This document shows positions 7,725 to 15,386 of a DNA stretch of 27,697 nucleotides, in pieces. How positions within the stretch are numbered: position 1 is the stretch's first letter; each line of letters begins with the position of its first letter. The stretch is from an uncultured Eubacteriales bacterium. GTDB taxonomy: Bacteria; Bacillota; Clostridia; Lachnospirales; Bianqueaceae. Both the position numbers and the translations under genes were made by a program. The stretch lies in NCBI GenBank assembly GCA_902493345.1, contig CABUPM010000018.1, positions 1 to 27,697 of the forward strand, written 5' to 3'. A model generated the notes under the pieces. That model was not told where the DNA came from, made no database searches, and saw nothing but the letters and a program-made list of their open reading frames with translations.

Positions 7725-8703
7725 GGAAGCGGCAAGGCTCCTGCGGGCAGGAGAAAATGTGGCGTTTCCTACGGAGACCGTCTATGGATTGGGCGGATAT
7801 ATCGGTTCGGCGCAGGGTATCGCCGGAATCTTTCAGGCCAAGGGACGTCCGTCGGACAATCCCTTGATTGTACATGTGTATCCGGGGTATGATCTGTCGC
7901 AGGTAGCGCAGAATATTCCGGAGCAGGCCAGAGAACTGATGCGCCGGTATTGGCCGGGACCGATGACATTGATTCTGGAAAAAGCAGAAGGTGTTTCGGA
8001 CGCGGTAAGTGCCGGGCTGCCCACGGTGGCGGTCCGGATGCCAAACCATCCGGTGGCGCTGCGAATGATGGAGCAGGCCGGACTTGCGGTAGCGGCGCCG
8101 AGTGCCAATACCTCCGGACGGCCCAGCCCGACGACGGCAGCGCATGTTTATGAGGATATGAACGGCCGGATTCCGCTGATTCTTGACGGCGGAGCCTGTG
8201 AGATCGGAGTGGAGTCCACGATCATTGATATGACGGTGGAGCCGCCGATGGTGCTGCGGCCGGGCGGTTTGACACTGGAGAAGATCCGTGAGGTGATCCC
8301 GGATGTTGCGATGGATCCGGGACTGAAGGTGGACGCTTTCGTGACGCCGAAGGCACCGGGCATGAAGTACAGGCATTACGCGCCGAAGGCAGAGATGTAT
8401 ATGGCGGTTGGAACGGCAGAGGAACAGGAAGCGGCGATCCGGCAGGCCTTAGAGAGCGCCAAGGGGAAGAAGCGCGGGGTTCTTACGGTGGACGAGCATC
8501 GGAAGGAGTATGAGGCGGAGGTTGTGATTGCCATAGGCTCCAGAAAAAGTCCCGATGAGATGGCGGCGCACCTGTTTGACGCGTTGCGGCGCTTTGATGA
8601 GGAACACTGTGAAATTCTTTTTACGGAAAGCATTACGACGGAGGGGATCGGAGCGGCGTTTATGAACCGCCTGAGAAAAGCCTGCGGCGGTAAAACATTA
8701 TAG
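7669..8703 (+). CDS. L-threonylcarbamoyladenylate synthase (Sua5/YwlC type)
   Basis: This enzyme makes threonylcarbamoyl-AMP from threonine, bicarbonate and ATP, the first step of the t6A modification at position 37 of ANN-decoding tRNAs. The 344-aa product is the long Sua5 form: a YrdC-like domain (PTETVYGLG at 34-42, KGRPSDNPL at 58-66, SANTSGRPSPT further on), the linker APGMKYRHYAP, and a C-terminal Sua5 domain. The frame is open upstream to 7594, but ATG 7669 has GAGGAGG 6 nt away and gives the expected N-terminus. It therefore overlaps the amidase gene by 56 nt, and its ribosome binding site lies inside that gene. This implies co-transcription and possibly translational coupling. Confidence 0.93.
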   Translation: MKTQWVRMEDPEEARFGYEEAARLLRAGENVAFPTETVYGLGGYIGSAQGIAGIFQAKGRPSDNPLIVHVYPGYDLSQVAQNIPEQARELMRRYWPGPMTLILEKAEGVSDAVSAGLPTVAVRMPNHPVALRMMEQAGLAVAAPSANTSGRPSPTTAAHVYEDMNGRIPLILDGGACEIGVESTIIDMTVEPPMVLRPGGLTLEKIREVIPDVAMDPGLKVDAFVTPKAPGMKYRHYAPKAEMYMAVGTAEEQEAAIRQALESAKGKKRGVLTVDEHRKEYEAEVVIAIGSRKSPDEMAAHLFDALRRFDEEHCEILFTESITTEGIGAAFMNRLRKACGGKTL

Positions 8704-8713
8704 GAGGTGCGGT

Positions 8714-9295
8714 GTGGAGGAACAGGTATATCTGATTAAGACAGCGGAAGAAGCGGAGAAGCTCTGGAAGAGGCTGCGGACGGAGCATTGGGAGAGCGCG
8801 ATTCTATGCCTCCATGAGGACCTGTGGAATCTGGATGTCAGGAAGAAAATTCTGCCGGGGCTGTATCAGTATAAGATACAGGATATAGAGCTGCACTGGG
8901 TGGAGCCGGAGACAATGTACCTCCGTGTGATGACATCCATAGGCGGTGAGCTGCAGCTGGAATATTATCTGCGCCCGGAGAAGATTGTTTTTGAAGAGAA
9001 TCGGCACACAATCCGCATGAGCTATATCGAAGAGGCGCAGGCGAGCGGTCTTGGAGGACTGCTGGGAGGCTTTGCGAAATCAGCGTCCGGCAAGACGTAT
9101 TTACAGATGGCAGTACAGAACATACCGATGATCCGGGCGGATGGGCAGAGAGTGGAGTTCTGCCTGGATGCATGGTCAGACTTCCAGAAGGTTTGCCAGT
9201 GGACTTATGAGGATAAGACGCTGGGCAAGGATCTGGATCTGGAGTCTTTGGGCATGCTGAACCGCTGCTTCTGCGTTCGGGCCCGTTGGAGATGA
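8714..9295 (+). CDS. Unrecognised 193-aa protein coupled to a DNA glycosylase gene
   Basis: I do not recognise this family. The GTG start has a near-perfect AGGAGG 6 nt upstream (8702-8707), overlapping the Sua5 stop codon, so it is surely translated. The product has no signal peptide or membrane helix and looks cytoplasmic. It is mixed alpha/beta in character. Residues 1-30 are charged and helical, 55-100 are strand-like with many aromatics (IELHWVEPETMYL), and a short glycine-rich segment SGLGGLLGGFAKSASGK lies at 111-127. This last has a Gly-x-x-x-x-Gly-Lys feel but is not a Walker A motif. Two cysteines near the end (CFC, 185-187) do not form a known metal site. Its stop overlaps the ATG of the glycosylase gene (ATGA). 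Function unknown. Confidence 0.8.
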   Translation: MEEQVYLIKTAEEAEKLWKRLRTEHWESAILCLHEDLWNLDVRKKILPGLYQYKIQDIELHWVEPETMYLRVMTSIGGELQLEYYLRPEKIVFEENRHTIRMSYIEEAQASGLGGLLGGFAKSASGKTYLQMAVQNIPMIRADGQRVEFCLDAWSDFQKVCQWTYEDKTLGKDLDLESLGMLNRCFCVRARWR

Positions 9296-9804
9296 AGACA
9301 GAAGAGTACCGGAGAGTCAGCCATGAGTTCGGCCCGGTCTATGATGAGAACTCGACCATTCTCATTTTAGGAAGCTTTCCATCAGTCAAGTCCAGAGAAG
9401 CGGCATTTTATTATCAGCATCCGCAGAACCGTTTCTGGAAGGTACTGGAGGCATTATGGGAGGACCCCGCGGGCCGCACGGTTGAAGAACGAAAAGCGTT
9501 TTTGCTCAGACACGGGATTGCACTATGGGATGTCATTGAGAGCTGTGAGATCATCGGATCCAGCGATTCCGCCATCCGCAATGTAGTGCCGACCAAGCTG
9601 CGGAAGGTCTTACAGAACGCGCCGATTGGGAGGATCTACGGCAACGGAAATAAAGCATATCAGCTCTATCAGAAATATCATGAGGCACAGACAGGAATTC
9701 CTATGACACGACTGCCCTCGACCAGCCCGGCCAATGCGGCGTGGAGCCTGGAGAGACTGATCGGGGCATGGAGTATAATTAGAGAAAGGGGGGCACAACT
9801 ATGA
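9292..9804 (+). CDS. Hypoxanthine/deoxyinosine-DNA glycosylase (uracil-DNA glycosylase superfamily)
   Basis: Members of this branch of the uracil-DNA glycosylase fold excise hypoxanthine, the product of adenine deamination, from DNA and so start base excision repair. The 170-aa protein has the family's first motif at residues 27-49, beginning GSFPSVKSREAAFYY and continuing HPQNRFW, and the C-terminal motif LPSTSPANA at 141-149. These fit hypoxanthine-DNA glycosylases better than Mug or Ung. ATG 9292 overlaps the previous stop as ATGA with GGAG directly before it; a TTG two codons earlier is also possible. The stop in turn overlaps the GH3 start as ATGA, so three genes are chained by 4-nt overlaps. 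Confidence 0.87.
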   Translation: MKTEEYRRVSHEFGPVYDENSTILILGSFPSVKSREAAFYYQHPQNRFWKVLEALWEDPAGRTVEERKAFLLRHGIALWDVIESCEIIGSSDSAIRNVVPTKLRKVLQNAPIGRIYGNGNKAYQLYQKYHEAQTGIPMTRLPSTSPANAAWSLERLIGAWSIIRERGAQL

Positions 9805-12386
9805 AAGTAAAACAGAGAAGATGGAACGGAGAGGCGACATCGGAGGTTACCGCCAGAGAGACGGAACACAGAAAGATCGCGAAGCTTGCGGCAGAAGAAG
9901 GTTTTGTCCTTTTGAAAAATGAAGGAGATCTTCTGCCTCTGAAGCCGGGGAGCGCTCTGGGACTGTATGGCGCGGGAGCGGTCAAGACGATCAAAGGAGG
10001 CACAGGCTCCGGCGATGTCAATGAGAGAGAATCCGTGACGATCCGCCAGGGACTTACCGCTGCCGGTTTTATGATTACAAGTGAGGACTGGCTGGATTCT
10101 TATGAAAATATCTATGCGCAGGCCCGTCAGGAATGGAAGGAAAGAGTTCTGAAAAAGGTAGAGGAGATGGGCGGCAACTTTTTCTCAGGCTACTCTACAA
10201 CGCCGTTCTATATGCCGGCGGGAGACCCGGTGAATGAGGAAAAGGCTGCGGCGGACGGAGCGGATACGGCAATCTATGTTCTCAGCAGAATCGCAGGAGA
10301 GAATGCGGACCGCAAAGTGATGGAAGGAGATTACCTGATCTCTCAGGAAGAAAAAGCGATCCTGCGTCAGCTGTGCGCCTGCTATGCGCATGTAGTGTTG
10401 GTGATCAACACAGGAGGCTTGATCGATCTGGGATTTACGGAAGAGCTGCCGGGAATTCAGGCGATTTTGCAGTTTGTTCAGGCGGGACAGGAAGGAGGCT
10501 CCGCACTGGCGGATATCCTTACAGGAGAGGCTGTGCCTTCCGGAAAGCTGGTGGACAGCTGGGCGCTTGCCTATGAGGACTATCCCAATGCGGCAACCTT
10601 TAGCCACTGCAACAACGATGTGGATACAGAAGAATATATCGAAGGGATCTATGTAGGATACCGATATTTTGATACATTTGAAAAGCCGGTTCGTTATGGC
10701 TTTGGCTACGGCTTGTCTTATACACAGTTCTCCGTGGAGCTTTGTGGGGTTCAGTGGATTTCCGGCAAGCAGCCCGGCATACAGGTGACGGTGGAAGTGC
10801 GCAATATCGGCAGCCGCTATTCCGGTAAGGAAGTTGTGCAGATCTATGCGTCCTGCCCGCAGACCAAGCTCCCGAAGGAATTCCGCAGGCTGGTGGCATT
10901 TGGTAAGACTGATAAGCTGGCGCCGGGAGAGAGTCAGAAGCTGAAGCTGACATTCCGCGCGGAGGCGCTGTCCTCTTATCAGGAACAGACAGCTTCCTGG
11001 GTTTTGGAGAGCGGGAAATACGGCCTGTGGGTCGGAAATTCTCTGGAGGGCGCCAGACTGTCCGCGGTGTTGGAGCTGAATCAGGACGCGGTTCTTACAG
11101 AGTGCGTGAACATCTGTCCGCTGCAGCAGAAGCTGGAAGAGATGGAGCCTGCAAGACAGAATATCCTGGAGCGGGAAAAGGCATGGCAGGAGCAGGCAAA
11201 ACAGGAGAATCTGCCGGTAATGCAGATCCCTGCGGAAGAACTTCCAACGCGCAAGGTCACATATCGGGATCTTACGATGCCACTGACCGGAGAGGCCGGC
11301 AGGATTGTCGAGACCCTTTCGGAGGAGCAGCTGATTGCGATGGCGACAGGAGATCCGGGAAAGGGACAGGGCAATATGCTCGGTTCTGCCGGAATCACGA
11401 TTCCGGGAGCTGCCGCGGAGACATCCCGCGCAGCCGCAAAAGAGCCGTGGAATCTGGAGAGTATCGCGCTTGCGGATGGACCGGCCGGACTGCGTCTGAA
11501 TCAGACCTACCAGATTGAGGCCGGCAAGATTATTCCGCAGAACTTCTTCAATGCGTTTGAGAGAGGCTTTTTCTCAAATCACAAGGAGACGAGAGGAACA
11601 ACCCGTTATCAGTATTGCACCGCGATTCCGGTCGGAACGCTGCTGGCGCAGAGCTGGAATCTGCCCTTGATCGAACAGGTCGGTGAGATGATCGGACGGG
11701 AGATGGAGCTCTTCCAGGTGACGCTCTGGCTGGCGCCTGGTATGAATATCCACAGAAATCCACTATGCGGACGTAATTTCGAATACTATTCAGAGGATCC
11801 GCTGATTGCGGGAATGATGGCGTCGGCTATGACAAGAGGTGTACAGAGCATACCGGGATGCGGCACGACGGTCAAGCATTTTGCGTGCAATAACCAGGAG
11901 GATAACCGAATGGGTTCGGATACGGTGATATCGGAGAGAGCGCTCCGTGAGATTTATCTGAAGGGCTTTGAGATCGCGGTTCGGGATGCGCAGCCCATGT
12001 CCATCATGACGTCATACAACATGATCAATGGAGTGCATGCCGCCAACTGCTACGATATCTGCACCAAGGCAGCCCGGGATGAATGGGGATTTGCCGGAGC
12101 GATCATGACCGACTGGACAACAACGACGTCTTCTCCCAGAGGAGAGTGCACGGCCTCCGGGTGCATGCGGGCCGGAAACGACATGGTAATGCCTGGTTCG
12201 CAGCGGGATCATGAGAATCTCAGACAGGAGCTGGCCGCGGGAACATTGGATATCCGTGCGCTTCGCCGCTGCGTCTGGAATACAGCCCGGATCATTCTGG
12301 CATCCAATCGCTATGAAGAAGCGGAGAGCTATCTGAAGCAGTTTGAGGGACTGGGAGAGTTCATGAGCGCCGTCTCCGGGGATTGA
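9801..12386 (+). CDS. Family 3 beta-glucosidase with reversed domain order
   Basis: GH3 enzymes release terminal beta-linked glucose (or related sugars) from oligosaccharides. This 861-aa protein has its domains in reversed order. The alpha/beta sandwich that is usually C-terminal comes first (about 20-270, including GENADR and VINTGGLIDL), then a fibronectin-III-like domain (about 300-420), a linker, and finally the TIM-barrel catalytic domain (about 490-840). In the barrel, K692-H693 lie in VKHFACNNQ and the nucleophile is D771 in IMTDW. No signal peptide is present, so it acts on imported sugars in the cytoplasm. The same arrangement is known from Ruminococcus albus and Butyrivibrio fibrisolvens. 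The ATG overlaps the glycosylase stop (ATGA) after a strong AAAGGGGGG. No terminator separates it from pyrH. True substrate unknown. Confidence 0.93.
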   Translation: MKVKQRRWNGEATSEVTARETEHRKIAKLAAEEGFVLLKNEGDLLPLKPGSALGLYGAGAVKTIKGGTGSGDVNERESVTIRQGLTAAGFMITSEDWLDSYENIYAQARQEWKERVLKKVEEMGGNFFSGYSTTPFYMPAGDPVNEEKAAADGADTAIYVLSRIAGENADRKVMEGDYLISQEEKAILRQLCACYAHVVLVINTGGLIDLGFTEELPGIQAILQFVQAGQEGGSALADILTGEAVPSGKLVDSWALAYEDYPNAATFSHCNNDVDTEEYIEGIYVGYRYFDTFEKPVRYGFGYGLSYTQFSVELCGVQWISGKQPGIQVTVEVRNIGSRYSGKEVVQIYASCPQTKLPKEFRRLVAFGKTDKLAPGESQKLKLTFRAEALSSYQEQTASWVLESGKYGLWVGNSLEGARLSAVLELNQDAVLTECVNICPLQQKLEEMEPARQNILEREKAWQEQAKQENLPVMQIPAEELPTRKVTYRDLTMPLTGEAGRIVETLSEEQLIAMATGDPGKGQGNMLGSAGITIPGAAAETSRAAAKEPWNLESIALADGPAGLRLNQTYQIEAGKIIPQNFFNAFERGFFSNHKETRGTTRYQYCTAIPVGTLLAQSWNLPLIEQVGEMIGREMELFQVTLWLAPGMNIHRNPLCGRNFEYYSEDPLIAGMMASAMTRGVQSIPGCGTTVKHFACNNQEDNRMGSDTVISERALREIYLKGFEIAVRDAQPMSIMTSYNMINGVHAANCYDICTKAARDEWGFAGAIMTDWTTTTSSPRGECTASGCMRAGNDMVMPGSQRDHENLRQELAAGTLDIRALRRCVWNTARIILASNRYEEAESYLKQFEGLGEFMSAVSGD

Positions 12387-12389
12387 TAC

Positions 12390-12418
12390 TTGACAGATAT
12401 CAGATTTGCTGATATGAT
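12390..12418 (+). promoter_or_regulatory. pyrH promoter with overlapping inverted repeat
   Basis: TTGACA (12390-12395), 17 nt and TATGAT (12413-12418) form a near-consensus sigma-A promoter 40 nt before pyrH. A perfect 7-bp inverted repeat, ATATCAG (12397-12403) and CTGATAT (12409-12415), fills the spacer and enters the -10 box, as a repressor operator would. Confidence 0.8.
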
Positions 12419-12457
12419 ATGGAATGAGATTATAGGAACACGCAGGAGGGAACCGGA

Positions 12458-13159
12458 ATGAAGTACCATCGGATATTGTTGAAGTTAAGCGGGGAAGCGC
12501 TTTCCGGAGAAAAGGGCTTTGGGTTTGATGAAGCGACGGTTCGGACGGTCGCGAGACAGGTAAAGGAAGCCCATGATCAGGGTGTAGAGATCGGTGTCGT
12601 GATCGGAGCCGGAAATTTTTGGCGGGGCCGGAGCTCCAACGAGATGGACCGGGTCAAGGCGGACCAGATCGGGATGCTGGCGACGGTGATGAACTGTCTG
12701 TATGCGTCGGAGATCTTCCGCGCGGAAGGGATGGAGACTTCCGTCTATGCTCCTTATCCGGTGGGACTCTATACGGAGAATTTCAATAAAGACAAGGTCT
12801 TGCGGGATCTGAAGGAAGGCAAGATCGTATTCTATGCCGGAGGTACGGGTCATCCGTATTTTTCAACGGATATGGCGATTGCGCTGCGGGCGGTAGAGAC
12901 GGACTGCGACGTAATGCTGATGGCCAAGAGCATCGACGGCGTATACGATGACGATCCGCACAAGAATCCGCAGGCGAAGAAGTACGACGAGATGACGTAT
13001 CAGGAGATTCTGGAGAAGAACCTCAAGGTGATGGACCTTCCGGCGGCGGCACTGTGCATGGAGAATCATATGCCCGCGGTATTGTTCGCCCTCAAGGAAG
13101 AGCGCAGTATTATCCGGGTAGTCGGCGGAGAGAAGATCGGCACAACGATTGTAGGATAA
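12458..13159 (+). CDS. pyrH: UMP kinase
   Basis: PyrH phosphorylates UMP to UDP in the cytoplasm and is essential for nucleotide supply; bacterial forms are hexameric and usually controlled by GTP and UTP. The 233-aa length is normal for the amino-acid-kinase-fold family. Visible motifs are KLSGEAL at 9-15, GAGNFWRG at about 50-57 and GGTGHPYFSTD at about 128-138. The ATG has AGGAGG 8 nt upstream. It begins the conserved pyrH-frr pair under its own consensus promoter. In many bacteria tsf lies directly upstream; here ten other genes intervene. Confidence 0.97.
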   Translation: MKYHRILLKLSGEALSGEKGFGFDEATVRTVARQVKEAHDQGVEIGVVIGAGNFWRGRSSNEMDRVKADQIGMLATVMNCLYASEIFRAEGMETSVYAPYPVGLYTENFNKDKVLRDLKEGKIVFYAGGTGHPYFSTDMAIALRAVETDCDVMLMAKSIDGVYDDDPHKNPQAKKYDEMTYQEILEKNLKVMDLPAAALCMENHMPAVLFALKEERSIIRVVGGEKIGTTIVG

Positions 13160-13183
13160 AAACGGTATAAAGGAGAGAATAAT

Positions 13184-13741
13184 ATGGCAAAGGCAGAGCT
13201 GAAGGCATATGAGGAGAGAATGGACAAATCCGTTAAGGCCCTGGAGGAAGAGTTCAATACAATTCGGGTAGGACGGGCCAATCCGCATGTTCTGGACAAG
13301 ATTGTGGTAGATTATTACGGAACCCCGACACCGCTGCAGCAGGTCGGCAATATCACGGTACCGGAAGCACGGCTGCTGGTGATTCAGCCGTGGGACGCCA
13401 CCATGATCAAGAAGATAGAAAAGGCGATCCAGATGTCCGAGGTGGGGATCAATCCGACCAGCGATGGTAAGACCATCCGTCTGGTATTCCCGGAACTCAC
13501 AGAGGAAAAGCGCCGGGAGCAGAGCAAGGACGTTAAGAAAAAGGGCGAGGCTGCCAAGGTAGCGGTCCGCAATATCCGCCGCGACGGTATGGATGCTTTT
13601 AAGAAACAAAAGAAAGAAAGCGATATGACGGAGGACGATCTCAAGAATCTGGAGAAAGAGATGCAGGATCTGACAGATCGGTATATCAAAGAGATCGACC
13701 GCAGAATTGAAAATAAGACCAAGGAAGTCATGTCGGTATAA
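13184..13741 (+). CDS. frr: Ribosome recycling factor
   Basis: RRF acts with EF-G to split the post-termination ribosome. The 185-aa length is exactly typical. The conserved core reads EEEFNTIRVGRANPHVLD near the N-terminus, followed by YYGTPTPLQQ and later NIRRDGMD. The C-terminal half is a long charged helix. ATG with AAAGGAGA upstream; 24 nt after pyrH, so the two are co-transcribed. Confidence 0.97.
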   Translation: MAKAELKAYEERMDKSVKALEEEFNTIRVGRANPHVLDKIVVDYYGTPTPLQQVGNITVPEARLLVIQPWDATMIKKIEKAIQMSEVGINPTSDGKTIRLVFPELTEEKRREQSKDVKKKGEAAKVAVRNIRRDGMDAFKKQKKESDMTEDDLKNLEKEMQDLTDRYIKEIDRRIENKTKEVMSV

Positions 13742-13747
13742 AAAATG

Positions 13748-13775
13748 AAAGAGGCTGATCCATCGGCCTCTTTTC
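13748..13775 (+). terminator. Rho-independent terminator after frr
   Basis: AAAGAGGCTGA (13748-13758) pairs with TCGGCCTCTTT (13763-13773), with one wobble, around a 4-nt loop and ending in TTTTC. It lies between frr and uppS. No promoter is visible in the 28 nt that remain before uppS. Confidence 0.82.
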
Positions 13776-13803
13776 TGCACAATGCACGAGAAAGAGGGCT
13801 ATT

Positions 13804-14547
13804 ATGGCACAGTATGAGAGGATTATGAAGCTGCCCCCGGAAAAGATTCCACGGCATGTGGCAGTGATTCTGGATGGCAATGGACGCTGGGCGGCTCGTC
13901 AGGGAGTGGCAAGATCCCGAGGGCATCTTGCCGGAGCGGAGAATGTGGAGACCATTTCCGACGCCATGATCGATATGGGCGTAGAGTATCTGACGGTCTA
14001 TGCGTTTTCTACCGAGAACTGGAAGCGCAGCGAAGAAGAGGTTTCTTATCTGATGGCGCTGTTGAAGCGCTATCTGATCAAGAACAAAAAAGACGCCATC
14101 CGCAGGAATATCCAGATTCGCGTGTTGGGAGACAAGTCCGGGCTCAGCAGTGAGCTGCAGGATTTGATTCAGGACGTAGAAGAAGCTACTTGCGGTATGG
14201 ATTCCTTTCATTTACAGTTCGCGATCAATTACGGCGGGCGTGATGAACTGTGCCGGGCGATGCGCCGGATCGCGGCCGAGGGACACAAGCCGGAAGAGAT
14301 TACGCAGGAGATGGTGTCAGAGCATCTGGACACGGCGGGGATTCCGGATCCGGATCTTTTGATCCGAACCAGCGGAGAACAGCGCATCAGCAACTTTTTG
14401 CTATGGCAGTTGGCATACAGCGAGTTCTACTTTTCAGATAAGTACTGGCCGGATTTTACGGCGGAGGACCTGGAAGAGGCCATTCTGGATTATGCCGGCA
14501 GGCAGAGAAGGTTCGGAGGAAGAAAGCAGGAGGGGATGTCATGCTGA
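13804..14547 (+). CDS. uppS: Undecaprenyl diphosphate synthase
   Basis: UppS condenses isopentenyl diphosphate units onto farnesyl diphosphate in cis, making the C55 lipid carrier for peptidoglycan and other wall polymers. The 247-aa protein has the catalytic ILDGNGRWA motif (D24), the FSTENW motif at 69-74 and the C-terminal RTSGEQRISNFLLWQ motif that binds substrate. GAGG lies before the ATG. Its last 7 nt overlap cdsA, indicating coupling. The precursors come from the MEP pathway, two enzymes of which (Dxr, IspG) are encoded just downstream. Confidence 0.97.
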   Translation: MAQYERIMKLPPEKIPRHVAVILDGNGRWAARQGVARSRGHLAGAENVETISDAMIDMGVEYLTVYAFSTENWKRSEEEVSYLMALLKRYLIKNKKDAIRRNIQIRVLGDKSGLSSELQDLIQDVEEATCGMDSFHLQFAINYGGRDELCRAMRRIAAEGHKPEEITQEMVSEHLDTAGIPDPDLLIRTSGEQRISNFLLWQLAYSEFYFSDKYWPDFTAEDLEEAILDYAGRQRRFGGRKQEGMSC

Positions 14548-15368
14548 AACGAACGATAAGCGGCGTGGTTCTCATTCTGGTGATGATCGGCCTCATGGGA
14601 GCTGGCGGCTGGATTATGCTGGCAGGCCTTCTGGCAATGAGTCTGGTTGGACTGTATGAATTCTATCACGCATTGAAAGAGGGAGGACACAGTCCCTTCT
14701 GGATATTGGGAATGGCGGCGGCGCTGATCTATTACGCGGTATTATATCTGTGTCCGGACTATGCCTTTTCCGGAGGATTCTTCCTGTTTTTCGCGGCGAT
14801 ATTCTTTATGGTGATGATGATTGTCAGCGTATTTTCCTATCCGCGGCACAGAATTGAAGATGTGGCGCTGACATTTATCGGTGTATTATATGTGCCGGTG
14901 CTGTTCTCGTTTTTGTATTTCCTGCGGATGCAGGAGGATGGCGTCTATTATGTATGGTATGCGTTTATGGCTTCCTGGGGGTGCGACCCCTGTGCCTATC
15001 TGGCGGGACGTGCTTTTGGACGGCATAAGATGGCTCCGGAGCTGAGTCCGAAGAAAACGGTAGAAGGGGCGGTCGGCGGTGTTCTGGGCGCGATTCTTCT
15101 GTCCGTGGTATACACGGCCTGCATCGCTTCCCATGTCGAGGAGTCTGCGGTTACGCTGTATGTGATGAGCGTCTGCGTAGGCCTCTTTGGCGGGTGTCTG
15201 GGCCAGATCGGCGATCTGTTCGCGTCGGCGGTCAAGAGAGTGGTCGGAATCAAGGATTATGGCAAGCTGATACCGGGGCACGGCGGGATTCTGGATCGTT
15301 ATGATTCGACCCTGCTGGTCGCGCCGATAGTTACGATCGTGATCTATATCATCCTGCAGCTGAGTTGA
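14541..15368 (+). CDS. cdsA: Phosphatidate cytidylyltransferase (CDP-diacylglycerol synthase)
   Basis: CdsA makes CDP-diacylglycerol from phosphatidic acid and CTP, the branch point of phospholipid synthesis. The 275-aa protein is an integral membrane enzyme with about seven to eight hydrophobic segments. The family signature is near the C-terminus: SAVKRVVGIKDYGKLIPG continuing to HGGILDRYDS. An AGGAGGGG site lies within the end of uppS, and the ATG overlaps the uppS frame by 7 nt. Confidence 0.96.
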   Translation: MLKRTISGVVLILVMIGLMGAGGWIMLAGLLAMSLVGLYEFYHALKEGGHSPFWILGMAAALIYYAVLYLCPDYAFSGGFFLFFAAIFFMVMMIVSVFSYPRHRIEDVALTFIGVLYVPVLFSFLYFLRMQEDGVYYVWYAFMASWGCDPCAYLAGRAFGRHKMAPELSPKKTVEGAVGGVLGAILLSVVYTACIASHVEESAVTLYVMSVCVGLFGGCLGQIGDLFASAVKRVVGIKDYGKLIPGHGGILDRYDSTLLVAPIVTIVIYIILQLS

Positions 15369-15386
15369 CGGGAGACGGGAGACAAT

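Noticed and set aside
8714..9295. Glycine-rich segment of the unknown protein as a nucleotide-binding loop
   Set aside because: The spacing does not fit GxxxxGK[ST] followed by the other motifs of a P-loop protein; no Walker B is visible.
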